64,000 nucleotides of DNA from Micromonospora inositola (lineage in GTDB: Bacteria; Actinomycetota; Actinomycetes; Mycobacteriales; Micromonosporaceae). The first letter of the stretch is position 1; each line of letters starts with the position of its first letter. A program made the translations under genes and the position numbers. The notes beneath the pieces were generated by a model. That model was given only the letters and a program-made list of their open reading frames with translations. It ran no database searches and was not told the origin of the DNA. Shown piece after piece: positions 1 through 12,833 of this stretch. Location of the stretch: NCBI RefSeq assembly GCF_900090285.1, contig NZ_LT607754.1:5482001-5546000 (forward strand). The letters are read 5' to 3'.

Positions 1-31
1 CCAGTCGCCCGGATCGGGCGGGCGGCCCCTG

Positions 32-847
32 GTGGAAGACGCCTCGCCCTCGGCGCGGATCGACCCGACGGTGCCGCACGCCGCCCGCCGCTACGACTAC
101 TGGCTCGGCGGCAAGGACAACTTCGCCGCAGACCGGGAGTCGGGTGACGCGGTGGCCGCCGCTTACCCGGCGATCCGCACCACCGTGATCGAGAACCGGC
201 GGTTCATGCAGCGGGCCACCCGCCACCTCGCCGAACAGGTCGGTATCCGGCAGTTCCTCGACATCGGCACCGGCATCCCGACCAGCCCGAACATGCACGA
301 GGTCGCCCAGGGCGTCGGGTCGGAATCGCGGGTCGTCTACGTCGACAACGACCCCATTGTGCTGGCGCACGCCCGCGCCCTGCTGACCAGCGCGCCCGAT
401 GGCGCCACCGCCTACGTCGACGCGGACCTGCGCGACCCCGAGCGGATCCTGCGGCATCCCGACCTGCGGGCGACGCTCGACCTCACCCGTCCGGTCGCGC
501 TGATGCTGGTCGCCATCCTGCACTTCCTCCCCGACGGCGACGACCCGTACGGGGTGACCCGCCGGCTGGTCGAGGCCCTCCCCTCCGGCAGCTACCTGGT
601 GGTCTCCCACGCCACCACGGATCTGGTGCCACGGCACATCGCGGCCGCCGCCGCGCCGTCCGCCGCCACCAGCATGATCGACATGGCGTTCCGCACCCGG
701 GACGAGTTCGCGTCGTTCTTCGACGGGCTCGACCTGATCCCGCCGGGCGTCAGCCCGGTCACCGAGTGGCGACCGGACGACCCGCCGGAGCGGCGCACCC
801 CCGCGGCGCAGGCCTCGATGTACGCGGCGGTGGCCCGCAAACCCTGA
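32..847 (+). CDS. SAM-dependent methyltransferase, DUF574 family
   Basis: A 271-residue protein with the start of the actinobacterial DUF574 (PF04672) family: DPTVPHAARRYDYWLGGKDNFAAD is represented at residues 11-34, followed by FLDIGTGIPTSPNMHEVA near residue 80, which is the glycine-rich SAM-binding motif I. VVYVDNDPIVLAHARALL near residue 105 holds the acidic residue expected to bind the SAM ribose. Length matches the usual 265-280 residues, so the GTG at 32 is plausible, but the frame stays open to the window edge and no clear ribosome binding site is visible, so the true start could lie outside. Substrate unknown. The family is greatly expanded in actinomycetes. Transcribed convergently with the histidine kinase downstream, 90 bases away. 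Confidence 0.9.
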   Translation: MEDASPSARIDPTVPHAARRYDYWLGGKDNFAADRESGDAVAAAYPAIRTTVIENRRFMQRATRHLAEQVGIRQFLDIGTGIPTSPNMHEVAQGVGSESRVVYVDNDPIVLAHARALLTSAPDGATAYVDADLRDPERILRHPDLRATLDLTRPVALMLVAILHFLPDGDDPYGVTRRLVEALPSGSYLVVSHATTDLVPRHIAAAAAPSAATSMIDMAFRTRDEFASFFDGLDLIPPGVSPVTEWRPDDPPERRTPAAQASMYAAVARKP

Positions 848-937
848 CCACACCGACGGACCACGGGCCGGCACCGCCACGTGAGCGTCGCCGCCCGCCT
901 CCGGGCCGCCCGGTCCCGAGGCGGACGGCGGTCGGCT

Positions 938-5452
<4,515 letters not shown>

Positions 5453-5681
5453 CCGTGCTCAGCGGCCGGCGGGGCCGGCGGACCAACATCAACCGCGCAA
5501 GTATGCACAGGTCGCGGTCCCGCCGCAGGGCGAGCCGACCGGGGCGCGGCGGGCCCCGTCGGCCCGGGCCCGCCGATCCCGGCGGCTCGGGTGCGCCGAC
5601 CTGGCGGGACCGCTGGTCACGGGGCGGCGCCGACGGAGGTCACTGGAAACCTTCTTGACAGACACTGTGTGAAGGTCGTGC
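5453..5681. other. intergenic region upstream of the histidine kinase
   Basis: 229 bases without a convincing gene. On the minus strand a CATACT -10-like element (rc of the stretch near 5501-5506) could belong to the kinase promoter, giving a short untranslated leader. A small inverted repeat (CCTTC/GAAGG flanking ACACTGTGT) lies around 5650-5675. The TTGACA on the plus strand at about 5655 has no matching -10 or downstream plus-strand gene. Confidence 0.3.
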
Positions 5682-6548
5682 TCAGGACCTGCGGTCAGTG
5701 ATCTCCGTGAGGACGATGCTGGTCGGCCCGGAACTGATCAGTGCCGGGCCGACCAGACGGTGGGCGATACCTTCGGGCTCACCCCGGACGCCCGGATGGC
5801 ACCGGCCTGCCGAGGGAGCGCGACTCCCGGCCTGGTGCCCCCTTCCCGGAGGAACGACGAGTGCACCGAACCAGCGCCGACCAGCCCGGAACACCTCCGG
5901 CACGACCATTCCCGAAGCGGCGGCCACGTCGTGCACCGCGACCGCGTCCAGTCGGGCCCAGCTGAACGTCCCACTCCGGCGTAGTTCGCCGTCCGCGGAG
6001 AGGCTGACCAGCCTGCTCCGGCCGCGCCAGAGACCGAGCCCGGGCGGCTCCAGCTCCACGATGACGGTGCCCTCCGGACGGATCAGCTCACGGCACCGGC
6101 CGAGCAGCGCGACCGGGTCGCCGCCGATGCCGATGTTGCCGTCCATCAGCAGGACGTGGGCCCAGCGTCCCTCACCGGGCAGCGGGGAGAAGACGTCCCG
6201 ATGGATGGCGACCGCCCCCCGGCGGCGGGTGAGGCGCACGGCCTGGGCGGAGACGTCGACGCCGACGGCGGTGTGACCCGCCCGGGTGAGCGCGAGGGTG
6301 AGCCGGCCGGGACCGCACCCGACGTCCAGGGTGGGGCCGGTACACCGGGCGACGACCGCCGCGCTCGCCGGCTCGGGCGGGCCGTGCCAGCGCCCGACCG
6401 GCAGCGGACTGCGCCGGCCGTCGCTGTGCAGCAGCCAGTGCCGGGCCGGCCGGCGGTCGAGGGCGGCGGCGAAGCCGTCCTCGCGGGTCTCGATCTCACC
6501 CGCCACGGGCGCCGGCAGCGGCCCGGCGGCTCGGGTTCCGAGGGTCAT
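5682..6548 (-). CDS. class I SAM-dependent methyltransferase
   Basis: 288 residues, starting at an ATG that overlaps the stop of the DUF2064 gene by four bases (ATGA), so translation is probably coupled. Motif I is TLDVGCGPGRLTLAL near residue 85, motif II AVGVDVSAQAVRL follows, and HVLLMDGNIGIGGDP is the motif IV region; this is a Methyltransf_11/25-type fold. Context with a GT2 glycosyltransferase and DUF2064 suggests modification of a glycosylated metabolite or envelope lipid, but the substrate is not deducible. The last 55 or so residues look unlike a conserved domain, and their codons contain a 38-bp near-perfect palindrome (5719-5756). The original C-terminus may therefore have been nearer position 5840 and the tail may be a read-through or frameshift product. 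Confidence 0.85.
   Translation of the reverse strand: MTLGTRAAGPLPAPVAGEIETREDGFAAALDRRPARHWLLHSDGRRSPLPVGRWHGPPEPASAAVVARCTGPTLDVGCGPGRLTLALTRAGHTAVGVDVSAQAVRLTRRRGAVAIHRDVFSPLPGEGRWAHVLLMDGNIGIGGDPVALLGRCRELIRPEGTVIVELEPPGLGLWRGRSRLVSLSADGELRRSGTFSWARLDAVAVHDVAAASGMVVPEVFRAGRRWFGALVVPPGRGHQAGSRAPSAGRCHPGVRGEPEGIAHRLVGPALISSGPTSIVLTEITDRRS
5719..5756 (-). terminator. 38-bp near-perfect palindrome, probable hairpin terminator inside the 3' end of the methyltransferase frame
   Basis: Arms CTGGTCGGCCCGG (5719-5731) and CCGGGCCGACCAG (5744-5756) are exact complements, and the centre ACTGATCAGT is itself palindromic, leaving one mismatched pair. No U tract follows, as is common in high-GC actinomycetes. 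It lies before the annotated stop at 5682, which is odd for a terminator and suggests the open frame extends past the ancestral gene end. Confidence 0.55.
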
Positions 6549-7225
6549 GGACGGCCGCCGCGCAGGAGGGCGCGGTGCAGCGGCGCCACCGCCCGGGCGA
6601 ACCGGCTGTCCGGGACCTCGGCGGCGACGGCCAGCGCGTCGGGCCATTCGTCGACGTCGCGCAGCACGGCCAGCGAGGCGGTGCGCAGTCCCCGGTTCCC
6701 GAGCGCCGCCAAGGTGCGTCGCCCGGTCTGCGCGGTGGACATCGGCACCTCGCGCAGCGCGGCGGCGTGCCGGGCGTCCCTCAGCCCGAGGGCCCACCAG
6801 CCGCCGTCGAGGGCTCGGCCGAGCACGGCATCGACCGCGAGCAGCCGCCGGACCGCGAAGCCCAGCCGCTCCGGGGTCACCTGCGGGGTGTCCATGCCGA
6901 TCTGCAGGACCGGGCGGCCCGGCCAGGCCGCCGCCACGTCGGCGTGGGCGTTGGCCAGCCGGTCGCCGAGCCCGTCGCCGCGCTGCGGCAGGACGGTCCA
7001 GCCGGTGAGGGCAGCTGTCAGCGCCCCGCCCTCCTCCGCGTCGGCGAACCGTCCCCGCAGGGCGAGCACGGGTGTCACCCCCGGCGTGGCGCGCACGGCG
7101 TCGAGGGTGTCCCGCAGCGCCCCGGCGGCGATCCGAGCGGCCCGGACCGGGGTGGCCGGCGGGCACAGTCGGGTCTTCACGGTCCCCGCCACCGGCGCCT
7201 TGGCCAGCACGAGCAGGACGGTCAT
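6545..7225 (-). CDS. DUF2064 family nucleotidyl/glycosyltransferase-like protein
   Basis: 226 residues beginning VLLVLAKAPVAGTVKTRL, the phosphate-binding start typical of DUF2064 (TIGR04282-type, related to CofC/FbiD and other nucleotidyltransferase-fold proteins). LQIGMDTPQVTPE near residue 107 and LGRALDGGWWALGLRD near 135 are the other signature blocks. It overlaps the upstream GT2 gene by four bases (ATGA) and the downstream methyltransferase in the same way, forming a three-gene coupled unit. Members are often found next to GT2 genes, where they are assumed to supply or transfer an activated sugar; the reaction is not established. Confidence 0.85.
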   Translation of the reverse strand: MTVLLVLAKAPVAGTVKTRLCPPATPVRAARIAAGALRDTLDAVRATPGVTPVLALRGRFADAEEGGALTAALTGWTVLPQRGDGLGDRLANAHADVAAAWPGRPVLQIGMDTPQVTPERLGFAVRRLLAVDAVLGRALDGGWWALGLRDARHAAALREVPMSTAQTGRRTLAALGNRGLRTASLAVLRDVDEWPDALAVAAEVPDSRFARAVAPLHRALLRGGRP

Positions 7226-7887
7226 CGGACGCTGCGCAGGACGCCGGCGAAGTCGCGGGTGGCGCGCAGGGTGCCGCGGACCGAGCCGGAGACCTTGGAC
7301 CGGGTGCCGGCGGTCCGGGGGGCGTAACGGACATCCAGCTCGCGGATCCGCCAGCCGGCGGCGGCGGCGCGGATCAGCAGTTCGAGCGGGTAGCCGAAGG
7401 CCCGGTCGGCGACCCCCAGGGCGAGCAGGGCATCGCGGCGGGCCACCCGGATCGGACTGAGGTCACGCAGCGGTACGCCCCGGTGCCGCAGCAGCGCCGC
7501 GACGAGGGCGGTGCCGGCGCGGGCGTGCCACGGCCAGACCCCGGCGCGGACGGGTCGACGCCGCCCCACGGTCAGGTCGGCGGCGCCGCCGGCCACCGGG
7601 GCGACCAGGGCGGGCAGCTCGGTCGGGTCGAAGGAGCCGTCGGCGTCGAGCACCGCGACCAGCTCCGCGTCGGCGGCCTCGAGCCCGGTGTGTACGGCCG
7701 CGCCGTAGCCCCGGCGCGGCTCGTGCACCACCAGGGCGCCGTGCCGGGCGGCGACCTCGGGCGAGCCGTCCCGGGAGCCGTTGTCCACCACGATCGCCCG
7801 GTATCCGGGCGGGAACGCGGCAAGCACCCCGGGCAGCGCGGCGGCCTCGTCCAGGCACGGGAGCACCACGTCGATCTGGGTCGGCAT
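7222..7887 (-). CDS. GT2 family glycosyltransferase
   Basis: 221 residues with the GT-A fold of family 2 (DPM1/dolichyl-phosphate mannosyltransferase-like): VVLPCLDEAAALPGVL at the N-terminus, VVDNGSRDGSPEVA near residue 35, GYGAAVHTGLEAA near 62, and the catalytic metal-binding LDADGSFDP near 80. No C-terminal membrane helix is seen, so it is probably cytosolic and works on a nucleotide sugar plus a lipid or small acceptor. First gene of the GT2-DUF2064-methyltransferase unit. Its ATG is preceded at exactly 7 nt by a TAGCGT -10 element, so the mRNA is probably leaderless. Confidence 0.9.
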   Translation of the reverse strand: MPTQIDVVLPCLDEAAALPGVLAAFPPGYRAIVVDNGSRDGSPEVAARHGALVVHEPRRGYGAAVHTGLEAADAELVAVLDADGSFDPTELPALVAPVAGGAADLTVGRRRPVRAGVWPWHARAGTALVAALLRHRGVPLRDLSPIRVARRDALLALGVADRAFGYPLELLIRAAAAGWRIRELDVRYAPRTAGTRSKVSGSVRGTLRATRDFAGVLRSVR

Positions 7888-7894
7888 ACCGCCG

Positions 7895-7900
7895 ACGCTA
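7895..7900 (-). promoter_or_regulatory. -10 element of a leaderless promoter for the GT2 gene
   Basis: TAGCGT on the minus strand with a 7-nt gap (CGGCGGT) to the ATG at 7887, which would place the transcription start at or next to the start codon. No ribosome binding site is present. Confidence 0.6.
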
Positions 7901-8021
7901 GGACCCGATCCGCCCGACCGGGGACCGATCAGCGCTTACCCCCTGGCCCCTTCCCACGGAACGGTGACGTTGCGCCGTTCGGCCGCGGCCGGCACGGCGC
8001 GGGCCGTACCGTCCGGTCGAC

Positions 8022-9419
8022 ATGAGAGCGACCACGCTGCCCGCCGCCGCCGTCCGGGCGCCGGTCCGCCGGTCCCGAGCCGACCTGCTCGTGCTGGGCG
8101 TCGAGGCGGCGCTGGTCGCTTGCGCCGCGGTGGTCGGCGCGGTCCTCAACGCCCGCGGGGTCGGCCTGCACGCCGACGCCGCCCCGCTCTACGCGACCTG
8201 GCGGCCACACCTGGGCTGGGGCACCCCGGCCGCGGTGCTGGTCGCGGGCACGGTGATCGGCGCCGGTACGCGCTGGGTCCGCACCGCCGGCTGGAATGCG
8301 CTGCTCGGCGCGGCCTACCTGGCGTCCGTGGCGTGGACGCTGTCGCTGGCCCTGGTCGACGGCTGGTCGGACGGATTCGTCGAGCGGCTCACCCCGCAGG
8401 CGGAGTACCTGCACGAGGTGCCCCGGGTCACCGACGTTCCGGCGATGCTGGCCGGCTTCACCGATCGGATCCTGGACTTCGGACCGGACTCGTGGTCCAC
8501 CCACACCGCGGGCCACCCGCCGGGGGCGCTGCTGGTCTTCGTGGGGTTGGACCGGGTGGGGCTGGGCGGCGGGATCGCCGCCGCGCTGGTGTGCGTCCTG
8601 GTCGGGGCGAGCGTCACGATCTCCGTACCGGTGGCGTTGCGGGCGCTCGGCACGGCCGACGCCGCCCGCGCCGTCCTGCCGTTCCTGGTGCTGCTGCCGG
8701 GGGCGGTCTGGGTTGGGGCCTCCGCCGACGGGCTCTTCACCGGGGTGGTCGCGGCGGGCCTGGCCCTGCTGGCGGTACGCGGGCGGGTGGCGCCCGCCGC
8801 CGGCGGGCTGTTGCTGGGCTTCGCGCTGTACCTGTCGTACGGCTTCGTCCTGGTCGGGGTGCTGGCGCTGGCGGTGCTGGCGCTGCGGCCGGCGGCCCGG
8901 ATCGCCGCGCTGCTCGCCGGGACGGCCGGCGTCGCGGCGGTGGCGGTCGCGTTCACCGCGGGCGGCTTCCACTGGTGGGACGGCTACCGACTGGTGGTGG
9001 AACGCTACTACCAGGGCTGGGCGGCCGACCGCCCGTACGGCTACTGGGTGTGGGCGAACCTGGCGGCGCTGCTGCTCTCCACCGGCCCTGTGCTCGGCCC
9101 GGCGCTGCGCCGGGCGGTGGCGGCCGGCGCCCGGACGCTCCGGCTCGGGAGCCGGCACCGCGAGGGCCGGCGCGGTCCCGCCCGGCGGACGCTCGCCGCC
9201 GGGCCGACCGTGCTGCTGCCGGCGGCGGCGGCGGTGGCGGTGCTGGCCGGTGACCTGTCGGGGCTGAGCAAGGCCGAGGTGGAGCGGATCTGGCTGCCGT
9301 TCGCCGCGTGGCTGCTGGTCGCCACCGCCCACCTGCCGACGTCCACGCGCCGCTGGTGGCTCCTCGGGCAGGCCGGCACCGCTCTCGCCGTCAACCACCT
9401 GCTGTGGACCGTCTCCTGA
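8022..9419 (+). CDS. polytopic integral membrane protein, possibly GT-C type glycosyltransferase
   Basis: 465 residues with about eleven hydrophobic segments spread through the length, for example LLVLGVEAALVACAAVVGAV, AAALVCVLVGASVTISVPVAL and VGVLALAVLALRPAARIAALL. A large polar loop near residues 110-165 contains HTAGHPPGA, a motif shape also seen in GT-C mannosyl/arabinosyltransferases, where the catalytic Asp sits in an early loop. That assignment is inference; otherwise it is an uncharacterised actinobacterial membrane protein. It is divergent from the GT2 unit, and the two may share a lipid-linked sugar pathway. A TACCGT -10-like element sits 9 nt before the ATG. Confidence 0.75.
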   Translation: MRATTLPAAAVRAPVRRSRADLLVLGVEAALVACAAVVGAVLNARGVGLHADAAPLYATWRPHLGWGTPAAVLVAGTVIGAGTRWVRTAGWNALLGAAYLASVAWTLSLALVDGWSDGFVERLTPQAEYLHEVPRVTDVPAMLAGFTDRILDFGPDSWSTHTAGHPPGALLVFVGLDRVGLGGGIAAALVCVLVGASVTISVPVALRALGTADAARAVLPFLVLLPGAVWVGASADGLFTGVVAAGLALLAVRGRVAPAAGGLLLGFALYLSYGFVLVGVLALAVLALRPAARIAALLAGTAGVAAVAVAFTAGGFHWWDGYRLVVERYYQGWAADRPYGYWVWANLAALLLSTGPVLGPALRRAVAAGARTLRLGSRHREGRRGPARRTLAAGPTVLLPAAAAVAVLAGDLSGLSKAEVERIWLPFAAWLLVATAHLPTSTRRWWLLGQAGTALAVNHLLWTVS

Positions 9420-9447
9420 CAGGGACACGCGCGGGGACGGTCCCCGG

Positions 9448-10509
9448 TCAGGCCGGCAGGGCCGCCGGCTCGCGCAGCGGGTCGGTGGCGAAGGCGGTGA
9501 CCCCGTCGGCGAACCCGACCCGGGCGGTGAACCCGAGCAGGTCGGTCGCCCGGCGCGGATCGGCGACGACGTGCCGCACGTCGGCGGCGCGGGCGCCGCC
9601 GACGACCAGCGGCGCCGGCCCGGCCATGGCGGTGGCCAGGGTGGCGGCGAGCTCGCCAACGGTGTGCGGCTCGCCGGAGCAGACGTTGACCGGCGTCAGG
9701 GGCTGCGGCGGCGGCGTGGCCAGCGCCAGCAGGTTCGCCCGCGCCACGTCGTTGACGTGCACAAAGTCCCGCCGCTGCCGGCCGTCCTCCAGCACCCGCG
9801 GCGGCCGGCCGGCGGCCAGCGCGGACCGGAAGATGGAGGCCACCCCGGCGTACGGGGTGTCGCGGGGCATCCGGGGGCCGTAGACGTTGTGGTAGCGCAG
9901 CGCCCAGACCCCACCGCCGGTCTGCCGCGCCCAGGCGGCGGCCAGGTGCTCCTGGGCCACCTTGCTGGCGGCGTACGTGCTGCGCGGCTCCAGCGGGGCG
10001 TCCTCGGGCACCAGGGCGGGGGCCAGCGTCGACGCGCAGTGCGGGCAGGTCGGGTCGTACCGGCCGGCCGCCAGGTCGGCCGGCCGGCGCGGGGCGGGGC
10101 GGACGGGGCCGTGCCGGGCGCACTCGTAGCGCCCCTCGCCGTACACGACCATCGAGCTGGCCAGCACCAGCCGGGTCACGCCGGCCCGGTGCATCGCGGC
10201 GAGCAGCACGGCGGTGCCGTAGTCGTTGTGGCTGGCGTACGCCGGCGCGTCCGACGGGTCCAGCCCATGCCCGACCATCGCGGCCTGGTGGCACACCGCG
10301 TCGACCCCGGGCAGGAGCCGGTCGAGCAGCTCGGGGTCGCGGACGTCGCCAAGCACCGGGGCGTGCCGCCGCGACCACTCCGGCAGCTCCCCGCCGTGCG
10401 CCTGGGGAAGCAGCGCGTCCATCGCCACCACCTCGTGCCCCTCGGCGACCAGCAGGTCGGCGACCTGTGATCCGATGAAGCCGGCCGCGCCGGTGACCAG
10501 TACCCGCAT
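9448..10509 (-). CDS. NAD-dependent epimerase/dehydratase with Cys-rich insert
   Basis: 353 residues of the extended short-chain dehydrogenase family. The Rossmann GxxGxxG is VLVTGAAGFIGSQ at residues 3-15; the catalytic YxxxK is YAASKVAQEHLA near 187; DFVHVNDVARANLLAL is the usual extended-SDR motif. Between the Ser of LASSMVVYGEGRY and the catalytic Tyr lies an insert with CARHG and CPHC, three cysteines that look like a zinc-ribbon or knuckle. ATG at 10509 is chosen because it opens the Rossmann strand and lies 7 nt after a TAGGCT -10 element. It probably makes a nucleotide-sugar precursor for the neighbouring glycosyltransferases. Confidence 0.9.
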   Translation of the reverse strand: MRVLVTGAAGFIGSQVADLLVAEGHEVVAMDALLPQAHGGELPEWSRRHAPVLGDVRDPELLDRLLPGVDAVCHQAAMVGHGLDPSDAPAYASHNDYGTAVLLAAMHRAGVTRLVLASSMVVYGEGRYECARHGPVRPAPRRPADLAAGRYDPTCPHCASTLAPALVPEDAPLEPRSTYAASKVAQEHLAAAWARQTGGGVWALRYHNVYGPRMPRDTPYAGVASIFRSALAAGRPPRVLEDGRQRRDFVHVNDVARANLLALATPPPQPLTPVNVCSGEPHTVGELAATLATAMAGPAPLVVGGARAADVRHVVADPRRATDLLGFTARVGFADGVTAFATDPLREPAALPA

Positions 10510-10516
10510 GCCGGTC

Positions 10517-10522
10517 AGCCTA
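10517..10522 (-). promoter_or_regulatory. -10 element of a leaderless promoter for the epimerase gene
   Basis: TAGGCT on the minus strand, 7 nt (GACCGGC) before the ATG at 10509; no ribosome binding site. Confidence 0.6.
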
Positions 10523-10754
10523 GGTCGGCGGGCCGGCGCGGCGGGCCGCGTTGCGACAGCCGTATTGATTCCACAACATCTGGCGACCGGCAGCGCCACC
10601 GGCGCCGGTAAGCCTTCCGTAATCGGGCAAGTCCCGCCGGGCCGCCGACACCGCCCGTAGCCTGCCGACAGGGAAGGCCCGCGCCGGCCGCCGGTGGCGC
10701 CGCTCCCCGCCAGCGCCGGTGGACCGGCACGTCGAGCAGCCAGGAGGAGGGCCG

Positions 10755-12140
10755 GTGAGCGCCGACCGTACGTCCCCCGCCGGGGACCACCCGGGTCCTC
10801 TTTTGCGGACCGAGCCGCCCGGCCGCCCGGCCTACGGCTTCCCCCGGCGGGGGTGGGCGTTCCTGGCGGAACATCCCCCGCCCGGCGCCCGGAGCATCGG
10901 CGGACGGTGGCGCAGCCCAATGCGCGGACCGTGGCTCACGTCGATGTACGGCCTCGTGCTGCTCATCGGCCTGCCGCTGGTGTTCCTCACCGGCCTGCTC
11001 GACTACCTGGCCTACGGCCCGCAGTTCGGTCAGGCCTTCCCGCACGACGTCGGTTGGCTGCGGTTGCCGCCGTTCGACTGGCCGACCCGCCCGTCCTGGC
11101 TGTTCCGGGTCACCCAGGGCCTGCACGTGGCCCTTGGGATCACGCTGATCCCGGTCGTGCTGGGCAAGCTCTGGTCGGTCATCCCTAAGCTGTTCGACTG
11201 GCCGCCGGCCCGATCGGTGGCGCAGGTGCTGGAACGGCTCTCCCTGGTGCTGCTGGTCGGCGGGATCCTCTTCGAGATCGCCACCGGCCTGCTGAACATC
11301 CAGTACGCGTACCTGTTCGGGTTCGACTTCTACACCGCGCACTACTTCGGCGCGTGGGTGTTCGTCGCCGCGCTCGTCACGCACGTGGCGCTCAAGCTGC
11401 GGCGGATGCTCACCGCGCTGCGGTCCCGGCCGGTGCTCGCCGAGCTGACCGTCCCGCCCGACGCCACCCGGCCCGAGCCACCGGACCCCGACGGGCTGGT
11501 GGCAGCCCGGCCCGGGCCGGCCACGGTGAGCCGGCGCGGCGCCCTCGCCCTGGTCGGCGGCCTGTCGCTGCTGCTGGCCGGTCTGACCGTCGGGCAGAGC
11601 TTCGACGGCCGGTGGCGCCGCACCGCGCTGCTGCTGCCCCGGGGCCGGCAGCCCGGCGCCGGCCCGACCGGGTTCCCGGTGAACCGCACGGCCGCGGCCG
11701 CCGGCATCGGGAGCGCCGACACCCGGGCCGGCTGGCGGCTGACGTTGCGGGCCGCCGGGCGGCAGGCCAGCCTGGACCGGGCCGCCCTGCTGGCCCTGCC
11801 CCAGCACACCGCCCGGCAGCCGATCGCCTGCGTGGAGGGCTGGTCGACCCTGCAGACCTGGACCGGGGTACGGCTGCGCGACCTCGCCGCGCTGGTCGGT
11901 GCGGGTCAGCCCGGCGCCGCCCACGTCCGTTCCCTGGAGAAGGCGGGGCTGTTCGGCCAGGCGACCCTGCAGACCAACCAGGTCCTCGACCCCGACTCGC
12001 TGCTCGCGCTGCGGGTCAACGGGGTGGACCTCACCCCGGACCACGGCTATCCGGCGCGGGTCATCGTCCCGGCGCTGCCCGGTGTGCACTGCACCAAGTG
12101 GGTGGCGGAGATCGAGTTCCGGGGGCGTACCGATGCGTGA
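10755..12140 (+). CDS. membrane-anchored molybdopterin-dependent oxidoreductase
   Basis: 461 residues in two parts. Residues about 55-240 form a cytochrome b-like membrane domain with four or five helices and paired histidines (GLHVALGITLIPVVLG, HYFGAWVFVAALVTHVALKL) that could ligate haem. After a further helix (ALALVGGLSLLLAGLTVGQ) comes a sulfite-oxidase-fold molybdopterin domain outside the membrane. IACVEGWSTLQTWTGVRLRDL carries the Cys expected to bind molybdenum, and VRVIVPALPGVHCTKWV-like sequence follows. GTG at 10755 is chosen because GGAGGAGG lies 5-6 nt upstream. The fusion resembles a one-polypeptide version of the MsrP/MsrQ (YedYZ) electron-transfer pair. It overlaps the next gene by 8 bases. 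Substrate unknown. Confidence 0.85.
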   Translation: MSADRTSPAGDHPGPLLRTEPPGRPAYGFPRRGWAFLAEHPPPGARSIGGRWRSPMRGPWLTSMYGLVLLIGLPLVFLTGLLDYLAYGPQFGQAFPHDVGWLRLPPFDWPTRPSWLFRVTQGLHVALGITLIPVVLGKLWSVIPKLFDWPPARSVAQVLERLSLVLLVGGILFEIATGLLNIQYAYLFGFDFYTAHYFGAWVFVAALVTHVALKLRRMLTALRSRPVLAELTVPPDATRPEPPDPDGLVAARPGPATVSRRGALALVGGLSLLLAGLTVGQSFDGRWRRTALLLPRGRQPGAGPTGFPVNRTAAAAGIGSADTRAGWRLTLRAAGRQASLDRAALLALPQHTARQPIACVEGWSTLQTWTGVRLRDLAALVGAGQPGAAHVRSLEKAGLFGQATLQTNQVLDPDSLLALRVNGVDLTPDHGYPARVIVPALPGVHCTKWVAEIEFRGRTDA

Positions 12141-12609
12141 CGTCGCGGCGCGCTTCCGGGCGGCGTACGGGGCGCCGGGGCGGCACCTGCTGCTGCTCGT
12201 CGGCTGCTTCGCCGTCGCCGGCTGGGTGGCCCTGCGGCTGGCCGGGGAGGCGACCGCCGGGCGGATGCTGCTCTGGTTCGTCGGCGCCGCGATCGCCCAC
12301 GATTTCGTCCTGTTCCCGATCTACGCCTCGGCCGATCGGGCGCTGCGGGCGGCGGTGGGCGAGCGACGGGCCCGGCCGGCGTCCGGGCCGTCGCTGCTGA
12401 ACCACCTCCGCGTGCCGGCGCTGGCCGCGGCGCTGCTGTTCCTGGTCTACCTGCCCGGGATCCTCCGGCAGGGCCGGGAGACCTACCGGGCCGCGACCGG
12501 GCAGGACCAGGGGCCGTTCCTCGCCCGCTGGTTGCTCGTCACCGCCGCGCTCTTCCTGGCCAGCGCTGTCCTGTACGCGGTCCGCCGGTGGCGGGCACGC
12601 AACGGCTGA
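12133..12609 (+). CDS. small four-helix membrane protein, partner of the molybdopterin oxidoreductase
   Basis: 158 residues with four hydrophobic helices: LLLLVGCFAVAGWVALRLAG, MLLWFVGAAIAHDFVLFPIY, VPALAAALLFLVYLPGIL and WLLVTAALFLASAVLYAV. The ATG at 12133 overlaps the end of the oxidoreductase gene by 8 bases in another frame, so translation is probably coupled. No known domain is recognised. A role as an accessory membrane subunit is inferred only from the overlap and co-orientation. Confidence 0.75.
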   Translation: MRDVAARFRAAYGAPGRHLLLLVGCFAVAGWVALRLAGEATAGRMLLWFVGAAIAHDFVLFPIYASADRALRAAVGERRARPASGPSLLNHLRVPALAAALLFLVYLPGILRQGRETYRAATGQDQGPFLARWLLVTAALFLASAVLYAVRRWRARNG

Positions 12610-12833
12610 GTCCGGCCGCGACCGCCCGGACGGGCAGGGGCCACCCGGGGCGATCGTCCCGCCCGCGATTGCCGCCGAATGGGTGGTGGGCCATGAGCGA
12701 GGGTCTCCCCTTTCGTCAGGCGGGCCAGGTCGCCGTGTACGTGCGGCGTGGCGGGTGCTCCCTCGTACCTCCTTTCGCTGGTGGGGTGCAGCGCCGGCGG
12801 TCGGGACGGAACGCCGGCGCCGCGGCGCGCGGG

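Noticed and set aside
5654..5690. TTGACA on the plus strand as a promoter
   Set aside because: No -10 at suitable spacing and no plus-strand gene downstream; the adjacent genes are on the minus strand.
12610..12833. Possible small plus-strand gene starting at an ATG near 12693
   Set aside because: Weak codon bias, no recognisable protein, and it runs into the antisense of the GH13 gene.
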